From the NCBI GenBank assembly GCA_017998385.1, contig JAGODE010000006.1:1-41714 (forward strand): DNA of 41,714 nt, in the 5' to 3' direction. Position 1 is the stretch's first letter; the number at the start of each line of letters is the position of its first letter. The DNA is from Chitinophagaceae bacterium. Lineage in GTDB: Bacteria; Bacteroidota; Bacteroidia; Chitinophagales; Chitinophagaceae. Below, in pieces: positions 9,271-17,734 of this stretch. The notes under the pieces were generated by a model. The model did not search any database. It had not been told where the DNA came from and was given only the letters and a program-made list of their open reading frames with translations. Both the position numbers and the translations under genes were made by a program.

Positions 9271-9278
9271 TATTTTTG
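9271..9278 (+). promoter_or_regulatory. -7 promoter element of pbpC
   Basis: TATTTTTG matches the Bacteroidota TAnnTTTG consensus exactly and lies five to twelve bases before the GTG start at 9283. No clear TTTG is visible 19-21 bases upstream because the octamer array occupies that position. The transcript would start at or near the start codon. Confidence 0.5.
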
Positions 9279-9282
9279 GCCG

Positions 9283-11610
9283 GTGAAATCCCGGATCAGC
9301 AAATATAAGCCACGACTTTTGCGCTGGCTGAAGCGGTTGGGCCTGTTTATACTGGCTTCTGTATTGCTTTTCCTGCTCCTCAACCTGTTATTTCCGCTGC
9401 CCGACCGGATCAGTTATTCCACGATTATCACCGACAATAAGGGCACCGTCATTCATGCGTTTCTTACCCCTGATCAGAAATGGCGTATGAAAACCGAGTT
9501 GAATGAAATCTCACCCTTGCTGCGCAAGACCATCCTGGCCAAGGAAGACAGGTATTTTTACCAGCACCCCGGTATTAACCTGCTGGCTGTAGGACGTGCT
9601 TTTGTGAAAAATGTGCTGCGCATGAAACGCACTTCAGGAGCCAGCACCATTACCATGCAGGTAGCCCGGGCGCTGGAACACCGCCCACGGACGATGATGA
9701 GCAAAGTGATTGAGATGTTCAGGGCGCTGCAACTGGAATGGAAATACAGTAAGGATGAGATATTGCAGCTTTACCTGAACCTTGTACCCTATGGTGGCAA
9801 TATTGAAGGAGTAAAAGCGGCTTCCCTTCTCTATTTCCAGAAAGATCCTGACCATCTCTCCCTGGCAGAGATCACCGCTCTCAGTATAATACCCAACCGG
9901 CCCTCTTCGCTGATGGTAGGAAGAAACAATGACAGGATTATCGAAGAGCGCAACCGCTGGCTACAAAAATTTGCCAACGACAACGTTTTTACTGAAAAAG
10001 AAATTGAAGACGCCCTGGCCGAGCCGCTGACCGCCCGGCGCCACACCGTACCTAAACTGGCACCACATCTTGCCTACAAACTAAAACGACGTGGTGGCAC
10101 CGAAATCAATTCCAGCATTGACCTGAATATGCAGCTCAAAACAGAAACGCTGGTGGCCGAATATGCACGTTCGCAAAAGCTGCGCAATATCCGCAATGCC
10201 GCCGTGGTGGTCATTGATAACAAAACACACCGGGTACTCAGCTACGTAGGATCTGCTTCATTTACCGACACGACCGATGCCGGGCAGGTAAACGGAGCCA
10301 GCGCTGTGAGACAACCGGGCAGCACACTTAAACCGCTGCTTTACGCCCTTAGTTTTGATCAGGGACTGCTCACTCCCCGTCAGGTCGTAACTGATGTACC
10401 TGTCAATTATCAAGGGTATGCCCCGGAAAACTACGACCGCCGCTTTCATGGATATGTTTCAATTGAATTTGCACTTGAACAATCCCTGAATATACCTGCA
10501 GTAAACGCATTACAGCAACTGGGTACAGACCGCCTTATTGATGCATTGAGTAGCGCCAGTTTCACACAGATTCAGCATGACCGGCGTAAACTGGGGCTTT
10601 CTATGATTCTGGGCGGCTGCGGTACCACGCTGGAAGAACTGACCGGCCTTTTTTCCTGTTTTGCCAACGATGGAAAGTTTTACAGCCCTGCCTTCACCAG
10701 CGATCAGCCATTGCAAACCGGCCGGCAACTCATTAGCCCGGCAGCCACTTTTATGATCAACGAAATTTTATCGAAGGTCAACCGCCCCGATTTTCCGATA
10801 AACTGGACAGCCACGGAACGAATGCCGAAAATAGCCTGGAAAACGGGCACCAGCTATGGACGGCGCGATGCATGGAGCATTGGTTACAACCGGCAATATA
10901 CGGTAGGTGTATGGGTGGGTAATTTTTCCGGTGTGGGCGTAGCCGACCTGAGTGGTGCCAATGTAGCTACCCCCCTTTTATTCAAAATTTTCAATACGAT
11001 CGACTACGATAGCGACGAAGCCTGGTTTAGTGCACCGGCCGACTGCGGCATTCGCCAGGTATGCAGTGAAACCGGTATGGTGCCCGGCCCTCAATGCACA
11101 CAACTGGTATCGGACTATTACATTCCGTTGATTTCTTCTACCCTGCCCTGCAATAACCGGCAGGAAATAATGATTAGTGCCAATGGTAAAATATCTTATT
11201 GCCGTGCCTGCGCCCCTGCTGCCGGCTATCAGAAAAAATGGTACCGCATCATCAGCCCCGACATGCAATCGTGGATGGCAGACAATAATGTTTCCTATGA
11301 AAAAATACCGGAGCACAATCCCGATTGTGAAGAACTGATCAAGGGTGGCGCTCCGGTCATTCACTCCCCGTCAAACGGAATGGAATACCTAATCAGCAAA
11401 AAAAATCCGGAACCGCTGCAGTTGTCGTGCAAAACATCGAACGATGTAAGTAAGGTATACTGGTATATCAACGATAAATTCTACAAAAGCGCTGCCGCAG
11501 GTGAAAAACAGTTTTTCCTTCCAGATGAAGGCCCTGTGAAAATTTCCTGTACAGACGACAGGGGGCGTACCAGGCATATACGCATAACGGTACGACATGT
11601 AAACCTGTGA
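9283..11610 (+). CDS. pbpC: Penicillin-binding protein 1C
   Basis: 775 residues; bifunctional peptidoglycan glycosyltransferase and DD-transpeptidase of the cytoplasmic membrane, facing the periplasm. Membrane anchor about 16-38. GT51 domain: catalytic Glu88 in AKEDRYFYQH and GASTITMQVAR at 119-129. Transpeptidase domain: SxxK nucleophile Ser347 (GSTLKP), SxN in EQSLNIP, and KTGTS from Lys520. Residues about 685-775 form the BiPBP_C domain that distinguishes PBP1C. The start is GTG at 9283; the next in-frame ATG (codon 69) would remove the membrane anchor. It is divergent from the alpha-2-macroglobulin gene, the classical yfhM-pbpC pairing. All catalytic motifs are present. Confidence 0.95.
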   Translation: MKSRISKYKPRLLRWLKRLGLFILASVLLFLLLNLLFPLPDRISYSTIITDNKGTVIHAFLTPDQKWRMKTELNEISPLLRKTILAKEDRYFYQHPGINLLAVGRAFVKNVLRMKRTSGASTITMQVARALEHRPRTMMSKVIEMFRALQLEWKYSKDEILQLYLNLVPYGGNIEGVKAASLLYFQKDPDHLSLAEITALSIIPNRPSSLMVGRNNDRIIEERNRWLQKFANDNVFTEKEIEDALAEPLTARRHTVPKLAPHLAYKLKRRGGTEINSSIDLNMQLKTETLVAEYARSQKLRNIRNAAVVVIDNKTHRVLSYVGSASFTDTTDAGQVNGASAVRQPGSTLKPLLYALSFDQGLLTPRQVVTDVPVNYQGYAPENYDRRFHGYVSIEFALEQSLNIPAVNALQQLGTDRLIDALSSASFTQIQHDRRKLGLSMILGGCGTTLEELTGLFSCFANDGKFYSPAFTSDQPLQTGRQLISPAATFMINEILSKVNRPDFPINWTATERMPKIAWKTGTSYGRRDAWSIGYNRQYTVGVWVGNFSGVGVADLSGANVATPLLFKIFNTIDYDSDEAWFSAPADCGIRQVCSETGMVPGPQCTQLVSDYYIPLISSTLPCNNRQEIMISANGKISYCRACAPAAGYQKKWYRIISPDMQSWMADNNVSYEKIPEHNPDCEELIKGGAPVIHSPSNGMEYLISKKNPEPLQLSCKTSNDVSKVYWYINDKFYKSAAAGEKQFFLPDEGPVKISCTDDRGRTRHIRITVRHVNL

Positions 11611-11644
11611 CGTTTAATCCATACCGCTCCTTTCCTTAACTGCA

Positions 11645-11657
11645 ACCTTTATACTAT
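11645..11657 (+). repeat. 13-base direct repeat upstream of the TA-like module, copy 1
   Basis: ACCTTTATACTAT; the identical sequence recurs at 11778-11790, where it overlaps the start codon of the 52-residue protein. The pair could be operator half-sites for autoregulation or a duplicated promoter element. Confidence 0.5.
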
Positions 11658-11776
11658 AAATCTGACTTAAAAGAATCCGGCCTTATCCCTGCATGATCAA
11701 ACACCTATTAAAATATTGAAAATCAATATAAAAATGCCCGCTTTACCCTCCTGGCGTCCAAAATTATTTTGTTTTG

Positions 11777-11790
11777 TACCTTTATACTAT
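11777..11790 (+). promoter_or_regulatory. Putative -7 element and repeat copy 2 of the TA-like module
   Basis: TACCTTTA at 11777-11784 differs from TAnnTTTG at one base and lies directly before the ATG at 11789. The second copy of the 13-base repeat (11778-11790) covers it and the start codon, so a protein bound there would block both transcription and translation. Confidence 0.4.
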
Positions 11791-11947
11791 GGCTAAGCCT
11801 ATAAAAGATACCCCGACATTAAAAGGGAAAGATGCCAAGCGCTTTTTACGAAAAATAAAAAAGACTGAAGAAACGAAAGCATCTCCCCAACAACTCGCTA
11901 CAATGCGTGAGCATTTTAGTGCATTACGTTCTATTTCCAAATTTTAA
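11789..11947 (+). CDS. Small basic protein, candidate antitoxin
   Basis: 52 residues, starting MAKPIKDTPTLKGKDAKRFL and ending in SISKF. It is lysine-rich (13 Lys), has no membrane segment, and reads as one or two amphipathic helices after an extended N-terminus. Its TAA overlaps the ATG of the following acetyltransferase by one base (TAATG), a typical arrangement for translational coupling in toxin-antitoxin operons. From memory, small proteins beginning with a similar Lys-Pro-Ile-x-x-Thr-Pro-x-Leu-x-Gly-x-Asp-Ala pattern occur ahead of GNAT genes in other Bacteroidota. It shows no ribbon-helix-helix (DUF1778) signature, so it is unlike the TacA/AtaR antitoxins. The antitoxin role is inferred from position and size. 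Confidence 0.8.
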   Translation: MAKPIKDTPTLKGKDAKRFLRKIKKTEETKASPQQLATMREHFSALRSISKF

Positions 11948-12501
11948 TGGACTTTAGCAACTTTCAGTTGGTTAGATTAGAACATGATTATCCGATCAAA
12001 CCCTTTGATTGCGGAGATACTGACTTAAACGATTTTCTGCTAAATGACTCTCGCCCACAGCTGGAACAATTGTTTTCGGTAACATACCTTTTAGAAGATA
12101 TGGCAGCCAATAAGACAGCAGCCTTCTTTACACTGGTCACCGATAAAATAAAGATAGAGGAAAGTAGAAGTAAGAATTTTTGGACAACCAAAGTTGGCAA
12201 GAAAATACCTCATAACAAACGGCGAAAAGATTATCCTGCTGTAAAACTCGGGAGGCTTGGTGTGCATAATGATTATAAGGCCAATAAAATAGGCACTCAA
12301 ATATTGAACTACCTCAAGATATGGTTTGTAGATAAAAATAAAACAGGATGCAGGTTTATTACAGTCGATGCCTATTCCCAATCGCTGAGATTTTATGAAA
12401 AAAACGGCTTCGATTACCTTACAGATAAAGATGTGAAGGATGGAAAAAACAAACAGAATGGAACAAGGTTAATGTACTTTGACTTAAAACAAATAGTTTA
12501 A
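11947..12501 (+). CDS. GNAT-family acetyltransferase, candidate TacT/AtaT-like toxin
   Basis: 184 residues, complete GNAT fold. The N-terminus has FDCGDTDLNDFL (20-31), the FxCGxxxLNxFL pattern seen in acetyltransferase toxins of the TacT/AtaT group, which acetylate the amino acid on charged tRNA. Motif A is AVKLGRLGVHNDYKANKIG (98-116). The acetyl-CoA P-loop is eroded: where QGRGLG is usual it reads KANKIG, with only the last glycine kept. The catalytic-type tyrosine is present in SLRFYEKNGF (Tyr150). It is translationally coupled to the 52-residue protein. Both genes look AT-richer than the flanking pbpC and oxidase genes, suggesting acquisition. A metabolic acetyltransferase is the alternative; RimI is unlikely because of the N-terminal motif. 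Confidence 0.85.
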   Translation: MDFSNFQLVRLEHDYPIKPFDCGDTDLNDFLLNDSRPQLEQLFSVTYLLEDMAANKTAAFFTLVTDKIKIEESRSKNFWTTKVGKKIPHNKRRKDYPAVKLGRLGVHNDYKANKIGTQILNYLKIWFVDKNKTGCRFITVDAYSQSLRFYEKNGFDYLTDKDVKDGKNKQNGTRLMYFDLKQIV

Positions 12502-12555
12502 CCTACCCCTCTCTCTTTATAGATGTATATCCCTATTAAACGAATACCAGATACT

Positions 12556-13917
12556 TTATCTCACCATTTCGGCTACCTCTTCTCCTGAATTAATCGCACC
12601 TTCCATAAAGCCCTGCCAGTCGGCCAGGTGCTCTCCGGCAAAATACGTATGCATATGTTTCTTACGCAATCTGGGCATAAGACCAAACCATTGTCCCGGA
12701 CCATACATGGCATATGCACCATGCGAAAATTCATCATTTCCCCAGTAATAATTTACCTGCTTTTCTAACCAGCCTGTCACATTTCCGAAGTGCGGCCCCA
12801 GCGTTTGCTGCACAGCAGCCGAACGCCAGGCGTCATCCTGGTTGGCCACTACAGCGGCTTTATCGCCGATGGTATAGGAGATAAGTACGCCTTTGGAAGA
12901 AGTCTGCCCTTTGGTGGCATGATAGAAATAATGAGGCAGTTGATCGCTTACCAGGTCAAAGGCTTCGTCTTTCCAGAAACGATTGCTGAAAAGTAACGGG
13001 TTTTTATTGATACGGGCATATTGCAACTCATTCATCGCCTGCAGCTGTGCTTCCGGCAAACCGGGTTCCCATTTAATTTTGCGGGCCGCAAAAGTGGGTG
13101 CAGTACAAATCAGTTTATCGGCAGCAAATTCTTTACCGTTGTCGCAGTACACCTTTACGCCCTGCCGGTTTTGCACTATGCGTGTAACCCGATGTTGGAG
13201 ATGGATATGCTCGCGCCCGATCCTGTCGGCGATACGCTCTGCCAGCATACCATTGCCTCCTTTTATTTTCAGATCCATTTCATTTTTCTCACTGCTCTCT
13301 GCATATTCTGCCAGTGCAGCAAAGGCAGATACATGGCGGATACTTTCGCCAAAATCGGTACTGTCGAGCAATTCCCGCAGGTCAAGATCACGTCCTTCGC
13401 AGCCATTATTTACGAGGTAGCGCCACCAGTCAATGCGATCGATTTCTTCTTTTTGTTTATCAGAAAGATGCTGGTAGTTTTCCAGCATCTCCTGAAACTT
13501 CTTTTTCCAGGTTTCGCTGTAATCCCAGCCGCCTTTAGGATGATAAGCACCCTTGTAGACAAGATGAGTATCGAGCTGGTTGTTGATAAGCGGCAATTCA
13601 AACTCGCCGCACAGCTCCTTCATGCGGGTATGTGACTCTCCTACCCATTCGGCTCCCAGTTCTATCACCAGCTTTTCTGCCGGATCAATAGGATAGGAAA
13701 ATACCCGGCCGCCAATACGGTTACGGGCTTCGAGTATTATACTGGATATGCCACGACGGTGAAGGGCAAGTGCAGCTGCAAGGCCGGCAAAGCCGGATCC
13801 TATGATAATAACGGTGGGTTTGCGGCCTATAAAAAAATTACTGTTGGCCTGTGCAGACAGCAAAACAGCCCCTGTAGCAAGGCCTGTTTGCCTGATAAAC
13901 TGGCGGCGGGATAACAT
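12556..13917 (-). CDS. Flavin monoamine oxidase family protein with Tat signal
   Basis: 453 residues. The N-terminus MLSRRQFIRQTGLATGAVLL is a twin-arginine signal, so the protein is exported folded with its FAD. The dinucleotide-binding fold follows at 34-70: IIIGSGFAGLAAAL, then ILEARNRIGGR, the flavin-containing amine oxidase hallmark. The C-terminal FAD-contact segment is YFAGEHLADWQGFMEGAINSG. Such enzymes oxidise amines or amino acids to imines with H2O2 production; the substrate cannot be told. The start at 13917 is fixed by the Tat signal. It lies downstream of the DUF2807 gene on the same strand, but a hairpin at 14002-14026 separates them. The convergent GNAT gene ends 54 bases away. 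Confidence 0.88.
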   Translation of the reverse strand: MLSRRQFIRQTGLATGAVLLSAQANSNFFIGRKPTVIIIGSGFAGLAAALALHRRGISSIILEARNRIGGRVFSYPIDPAEKLVIELGAEWVGESHTRMKELCGEFELPLINNQLDTHLVYKGAYHPKGGWDYSETWKKKFQEMLENYQHLSDKQKEEIDRIDWWRYLVNNGCEGRDLDLRELLDSTDFGESIRHVSAFAALAEYAESSEKNEMDLKIKGGNGMLAERIADRIGREHIHLQHRVTRIVQNRQGVKVYCDNGKEFAADKLICTAPTFAARKIKWEPGLPEAQLQAMNELQYARINKNPLLFSNRFWKDEAFDLVSDQLPHYFYHATKGQTSSKGVLISYTIGDKAAVVANQDDAWRSAAVQQTLGPHFGNVTGWLEKQVNYYWGNDEFSHGAYAMYGPGQWFGLMPRLRKKHMHTYFAGEHLADWQGFMEGAINSGEEVAEMVR

Positions 13918-14001
13918 AGCGAGTCGGTTTAATGGCGCGCAAGATGCATTATTTGTGCATATGTGTCAATACCACAAAACGGGTAGATTCCCTCCAATAA
14001 C

Positions 14002-14026
14002 AGAAGGCCGGCAAAGCCGGCCTTCT
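14002..14026 (-). terminator. Hairpin between DUF2807 and amine oxidase genes
   Basis: Perfect 11-bp stem AGAAGGCCGGC / GCCGGCCTTCT with an AAA loop, 20 bases after the stop of the DUF2807 gene. The downstream U-run is poor (CTGTTATTGG), so termination may be partial. Confidence 0.6.
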
Positions 14027-14045
14027 ACATAAAAATTTGATTGTT

Positions 14046-14771
14046 TTATTCCACTTTGCGTATAGAAGAAGCACCGCTTGTATGAATATTGGTCTGGGCA
14101 CCACCTTTATACTCAAGATCAGAAGCACCGCTCAGTTCTCCCTCTATCCGCACGCTGGCAAATACATCGGCATTGCTGGCTCCCGAAAGTCCGGCTGATA
14201 CATTTTCTGCCGGCAGTTCAAAGGCCCGTACAGAAGAGCTGCCAGAGCAATCGATGCGCAGGTCGCGGGTTTTGCCTTTGAGCGCAGCCTTGCAGGCGCC
14301 ACTCAGTTCAACGTTTACTACGGGGGCATCTATCTGCAGATCTGCTTCGCTGGCACCACTCAGTTCCAGATCAAAACGCTCGTTACCGGTAAACATGTTT
14401 TTACCAAGCACATTACAGGCGCCTGAAGCTCCGATATGATCAAAGGAAGGACCTGATACATACACAGCCACATCACGTGTGGGGTTGAGACTAATATTAT
14501 TTGCCAGTCGAATACGCAATACTCCCCCCTCTTTATATACCTCCACCAGTTCCTGCAGGTTGCTGTCTGTTTCCACTTTTACAGAATAAGCGGAATCCTG
14601 TGTTACTGTTAGATGTATCGCACTGCTCACCTCAATTGCGGTAAAATCGCGAAAATTCCTGTCCTGCGAAATCACATTACCATCGCCGTCCACCCGGCGG
14701 CCACCGATATAATTACAGGAAGTGAATAAAGCTGTAATTGCGAGTACTACTACAAATCCGTATCGTTTCAT
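14046..14771 (-). CDS. Head GIN domain (DUF2807) lipoprotein
   Basis: 241 residues from the ATG at 14771. The longer reading frame to 14888 lacks a signal sequence at its start, whereas from 14771 the protein opens with MKRYGFVVVLAITALFTSC, a lipoprotein signal with Cys19. The mature part is the DUF2807 right-handed beta structure, with repeats of the type (L/V)SGAS: LELSGASEADL, VELSGACKAAL, DCSGSSSV, GLSGASNADV, ELSGASDLEY, HTSGASSI. Family members are periplasmic or surface lipoproteins of unknown function, often called putative autotransporter adhesins, although no transporter domain is present here. It is divergent from guaA across about 150 bases. Confidence 0.85.
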   Translation of the reverse strand: MKRYGFVVVLAITALFTSCNYIGGRRVDGDGNVISQDRNFRDFTAIEVSSAIHLTVTQDSAYSVKVETDSNLQELVEVYKEGGVLRIRLANNISLNPTRDVAVYVSGPSFDHIGASGACNVLGKNMFTGNERFDLELSGASEADLQIDAPVVNVELSGACKAALKGKTRDLRIDCSGSSSVRAFELPAENVSAGLSGASNADVFASVRIEGELSGASDLEYKGGAQTNIHTSGASSIRKVE

Positions 14772-14905
14772 GATGTTGGTTTTGATGTTTCGAATAACTT
14801 TTGACAGATACACCTGTTTGACGCAGCTTTTGTCTGCCAGGTTACAAGAATACATGATCCTGGCGGATATATAAAACCATCCGCCCAAACTAGCCGCAGA
14901 TTTTT

Positions 14906-14913
14906 TACCTTCG
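14906..14913 (+). promoter_or_regulatory. -7-like element of guaA
   Basis: TACCTTCG, one mismatch from TAnnTTTG, seven bases before the guaA ATG. No TTTG is seen at the expected upstream spacing. Confidence 0.4.
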
Positions 14914-14920
14914 CAGCACC

Positions 14921-16462
14921 ATGACGGAAAAAATCCTTATTCTCGATTTTGGTTCCCAATATACTCAATTGATCGCCAGGGCTGTACGAGAGGCCAATGT
15001 TTACTGCGAGATCATCCCCTATCATAAGTCATTCACCTTTGAGCCAGGCCTGAAGGGCATTATCCTTTCTGGTTCGCCTTTTTCGGTTAATGAGCCCAAT
15101 GCACCCGATGTGGATATACAGGCTTTTGTGAAAAAAGTACCTGTTTTGGGGGTGTGCTACGGTGCCCAGCTCACAGCCAAACGTTTTGGCGGTGTGGTGG
15201 CCAAAAGTAATAAGCGCGAATATGGCCGTGCCATGCTGGAGCGCAAACAGGAAGATCCGTTATTTGAAGGCGTATCAGCACATAGCCAGGTTTGGATGAG
15301 TCATAGCGATACCATCAAAGAACTGCCTGCCGGTTTTGAACTGCTGGCCGACACGGAGAGCATTCCCGTGGCAGCCTTCCGCCGGGCCCAGGACAATACG
15401 ACTGAGTGTGCTCTTTATGGAGTACAGTTTCACCCCGAAGTATATCATTCTGCCGAAGGCAAAAAAATACTCTTCAACTTCCTGACCGCTATCTGTGGCT
15501 GTGCACAGGACTGGACACCCGCCCATTTTATTACCGATACGGTAGAAGCCCTGAAGCAGCAGATCGGCAATCGCAAAGTGATCATGGCATTGAGTGGTGG
15601 TGTGGACTCAACGGTAGCAGCTACGCTCATCCACCGCGCTATCGGTGATCGCCTCTATGGCATCTTTGTTGACAATGGCGTGCTCCGCAAAGGCGAATTT
15701 GAATCCGTACTGGCTACCTACGCCAAACTGGGACTGAATGTAAAAGGAGTTGATGCCAAAGAAGTCTTCTATAAAGAACTGGAAGGCAAAACTGACCCTG
15801 AAGCCAAACGCAAAGTCATCGGCAAACTTTTTATTGATACGTTTCAGGACGAAGCCCGTCATATTGAGGGCATTGAACTGCTGGGACAAGGCACCATCTA
15901 CCCCGATGTAATCGAAAGTGTATCTGTACACGGCCCTTCCGTCACCATCAAATCGCACCACAATGTGGGTGGCTTACCTGAAAAAATGCACCTTGAACTG
16001 GTAGAGCCGCTGCGTTACCTCTTCAAAGACGAGGTTCGTAAGGTTGGTCGCGAGCTGGGTATTCCTGATGAAATGATTGACCGTCACCCCTTCCCCGGTC
16101 CGGGTCTTGCTATCCGCATCCTGGGCGAGATCACCGAAGAAAAGGTACGGTTGTTGCAGGAAGCTGATCACCTTTATGTTAAAGGCCTGAAAGATAACGA
16201 CCTCTATGCAACTGTTTGGCAGGCCGGGGCTATCTTGTTACCGGTAAAAAGTGTAGGGGTAATGGGCGATGAGCGTACGTACGAATACACCGTGGCACTG
16301 CGCGCTGTAACCAGCGTAGACGGCATGACGGCAGACTGGGCACATCTCCCCTATAGTTTTCTGGCCAATATCTCTAACGAGATCATTAATAACGTGAGAG
16401 GGATCAACCGGGTAGTGTATGATATCAGCAGCAAGCCGCCAGCCACCATTGAGTGGGAGTAA
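14921..16462 (+). CDS. guaA: GMP synthase (glutamine-hydrolysing)
   Basis: 513 residues, full length. Converts XMP, ATP and glutamine to GMP in the cytoplasm, the last step of guanine nucleotide synthesis. The class-I glutamine amidotransferase domain (1-190) opens with [14 protein letters not shown] and has the triad Cys79 (GVCYGAQ), His171 and Glu173 (FHPEV). The ATP pyrophosphatase domain has the PP-loop SGGVDS at 225-230. The C-terminal dimerisation domain ends in PPATIEWE, the conserved terminus of the family. No missing residues. The next gene starts 38 bases downstream and may be co-transcribed. Confidence 0.98.
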   Translation: MTEKILILDFGSQYTQLIARAVREANVYCEIIPYHKSFTFEPGLKGIILSGSPFSVNEPNAPDVDIQAFVKKVPVLGVCYGAQLTAKRFGGVVAKSNKREYGRAMLERKQEDPLFEGVSAHSQVWMSHSDTIKELPAGFELLADTESIPVAAFRRAQDNTTECALYGVQFHPEVYHSAEGKKILFNFLTAICGCAQDWTPAHFITDTVEALKQQIGNRKVIMALSGGVDSTVAATLIHRAIGDRLYGIFVDNGVLRKGEFESVLATYAKLGLNVKGVDAKEVFYKELEGKTDPEAKRKVIGKLFIDTFQDEARHIEGIELLGQGTIYPDVIESVSVHGPSVTIKSHHNVGGLPEKMHLELVEPLRYLFKDEVRKVGRELGIPDEMIDRHPFPGPGLAIRILGEITEEKVRLLQEADHLYVKGLKDNDLYATVWQAGAILLPVKSVGVMGDERTYEYTVALRAVTSVDGMTADWAHLPYSFLANISNEIINNVRGINRVVYDISSKPPATIEWE

Positions 16463-16500
16463 TCCGGGAAGCTGCACACTGCCTCACAAAATCTTTAGGA

Positions 16501-17676
16501 ATGAAACAACTCTTGTTGGGGCTGACCCTGTTTTGTCTGCTGACTACTGCCAGCCATGCGCAACAGGCTGCAGAAACACCCCGCATAGCTATTTTTGCTC
16601 CGCTCTATCTCGATTCTGCCTATAACCAGGTGAACGAATACCGCTATGCAAAGAATGTATTCCCCAAATTTATCAATCCCGGACTGGAATTTTATGAAGG
16701 CGTACAGCTCGCCCTCGACAGCCTTTCACGTGAAGGCAGCAAACTGGAAGTTTTTATTTACGATACCCGCTCTGCTACTGAAACACTCGAACAGCAACTG
16801 GCCAAACCAGAACTGGAAGACATTGACCTGGTCATAGCGCATTGCAGCAGCAATGAAGTGCGCACCTTCTCGGAGTTTGGCTATCGCAAACATGTGCCTG
16901 TGATTAATACCACCATTCCCAACGATGCCGGCACGCAAAGCAATCCGTATTTCGTATTACTCAATCCCACATTGAAAACGCAGTGTGAAGGCATCTATCG
17001 TTATATCCAGAAATATTATTCCCTGAACCCGATTGTGGTATTCCGTAAAAAAGGCGCCACCGAAGATCATATACGCTCGGTACTGGATGAATACAGCAAA
17101 ACCGCGCTGGGCTCACCTGTGAAAATAAAATATGTTGACCTGATTGACAGTTTTACGGTCAATCAGCTGCGCGTGCATCTCGACAGTACCCGCGCCAATG
17201 TATGTCTGGCAGGCAGTCTGGATATCAATTTTGGCCGCCGCCTCGCAGCACAGTTAGCCGGTATCAGCAAAACCTATCGCACTACTATCATTGGCATGCC
17301 TACCTGGGAAGGTATTCGTGAATTTACCCGCCCTGAGTTCAAAGGCCCGGAGATTATTTACAGCAATCCATTCTACAATGCCAAAACCGATAAAGTAAGC
17401 CAGGACATAAACAACTATTTTAATACTACCATGTATGCCCGTCCGAGCGATATGGTATTCCGCGGCTATGAGGTAACCTGGAAATATGCAAAGCTGCTGC
17501 TGCAGCATGGCAAAGACCTGGCATCGAACCTGGGCAACAAACAATATGCTGTTTTCACCGATTTCGATATTCAACCGGTCCTCAGCAAAGGCGCCATGAG
17601 CCTGCAGTATTTTGAAAACAAACGTCTCTACTTCGTAAAATGGCAGGATGGACTCATCAAGTCTGTCAATTACTAA
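16501..17676 (+). CDS. Type-1 periplasmic binding protein (Leu/Ile/Val-binding fold)
   Basis: 391 residues from the ATG at 16501, chosen because it opens with a clean signal peptide (MKQLLLGLTLFCLLTTASHAQQ); the frame is open further upstream without any signal. The mature protein has the two-lobed receptor fold: IAIFAPLYLDSAYN, NPGLEFYEGVQLALDSL, LVIAHCSSNEVRTFSE, VPVINTTIP. This resembles branched-chain amino-acid receptors (Peripla_BP_6). No ABC permease or ATPase genes are nearby, and in Bacteroidota such proteins are often orphans whose ligand is unknown; a solute-sensing or envelope role is as likely as transport. It follows guaA by 38 bases on the same strand. Confidence 0.8.
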   Translation: MKQLLLGLTLFCLLTTASHAQQAAETPRIAIFAPLYLDSAYNQVNEYRYAKNVFPKFINPGLEFYEGVQLALDSLSREGSKLEVFIYDTRSATETLEQQLAKPELEDIDLVIAHCSSNEVRTFSEFGYRKHVPVINTTIPNDAGTQSNPYFVLLNPTLKTQCEGIYRYIQKYYSLNPIVVFRKKGATEDHIRSVLDEYSKTALGSPVKIKYVDLIDSFTVNQLRVHLDSTRANVCLAGSLDINFGRRLAAQLAGISKTYRTTIIGMPTWEGIREFTRPEFKGPEIIYSNPFYNAKTDKVSQDINNYFNTTMYARPSDMVFRGYEVTWKYAKLLLQHGKDLASNLGNKQYAVFTDFDIQPVLSKGAMSLQYFENKRLYFVKWQDGLIKSVNY

Positions 17677-17734
17677 GTCTACAGGAGTACAGAACTCTTT
17701 TTACTGATCTAAAAATACCGGAGATTTACGGCCC

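Noticed and set aside
11947..12501. RimI-type ribosomal protein acetyltransferase
   Set aside because: The N-terminal FDCGDTDLNDFL motif and the coupled small gene fit toxin-type GNATs, not RimI.
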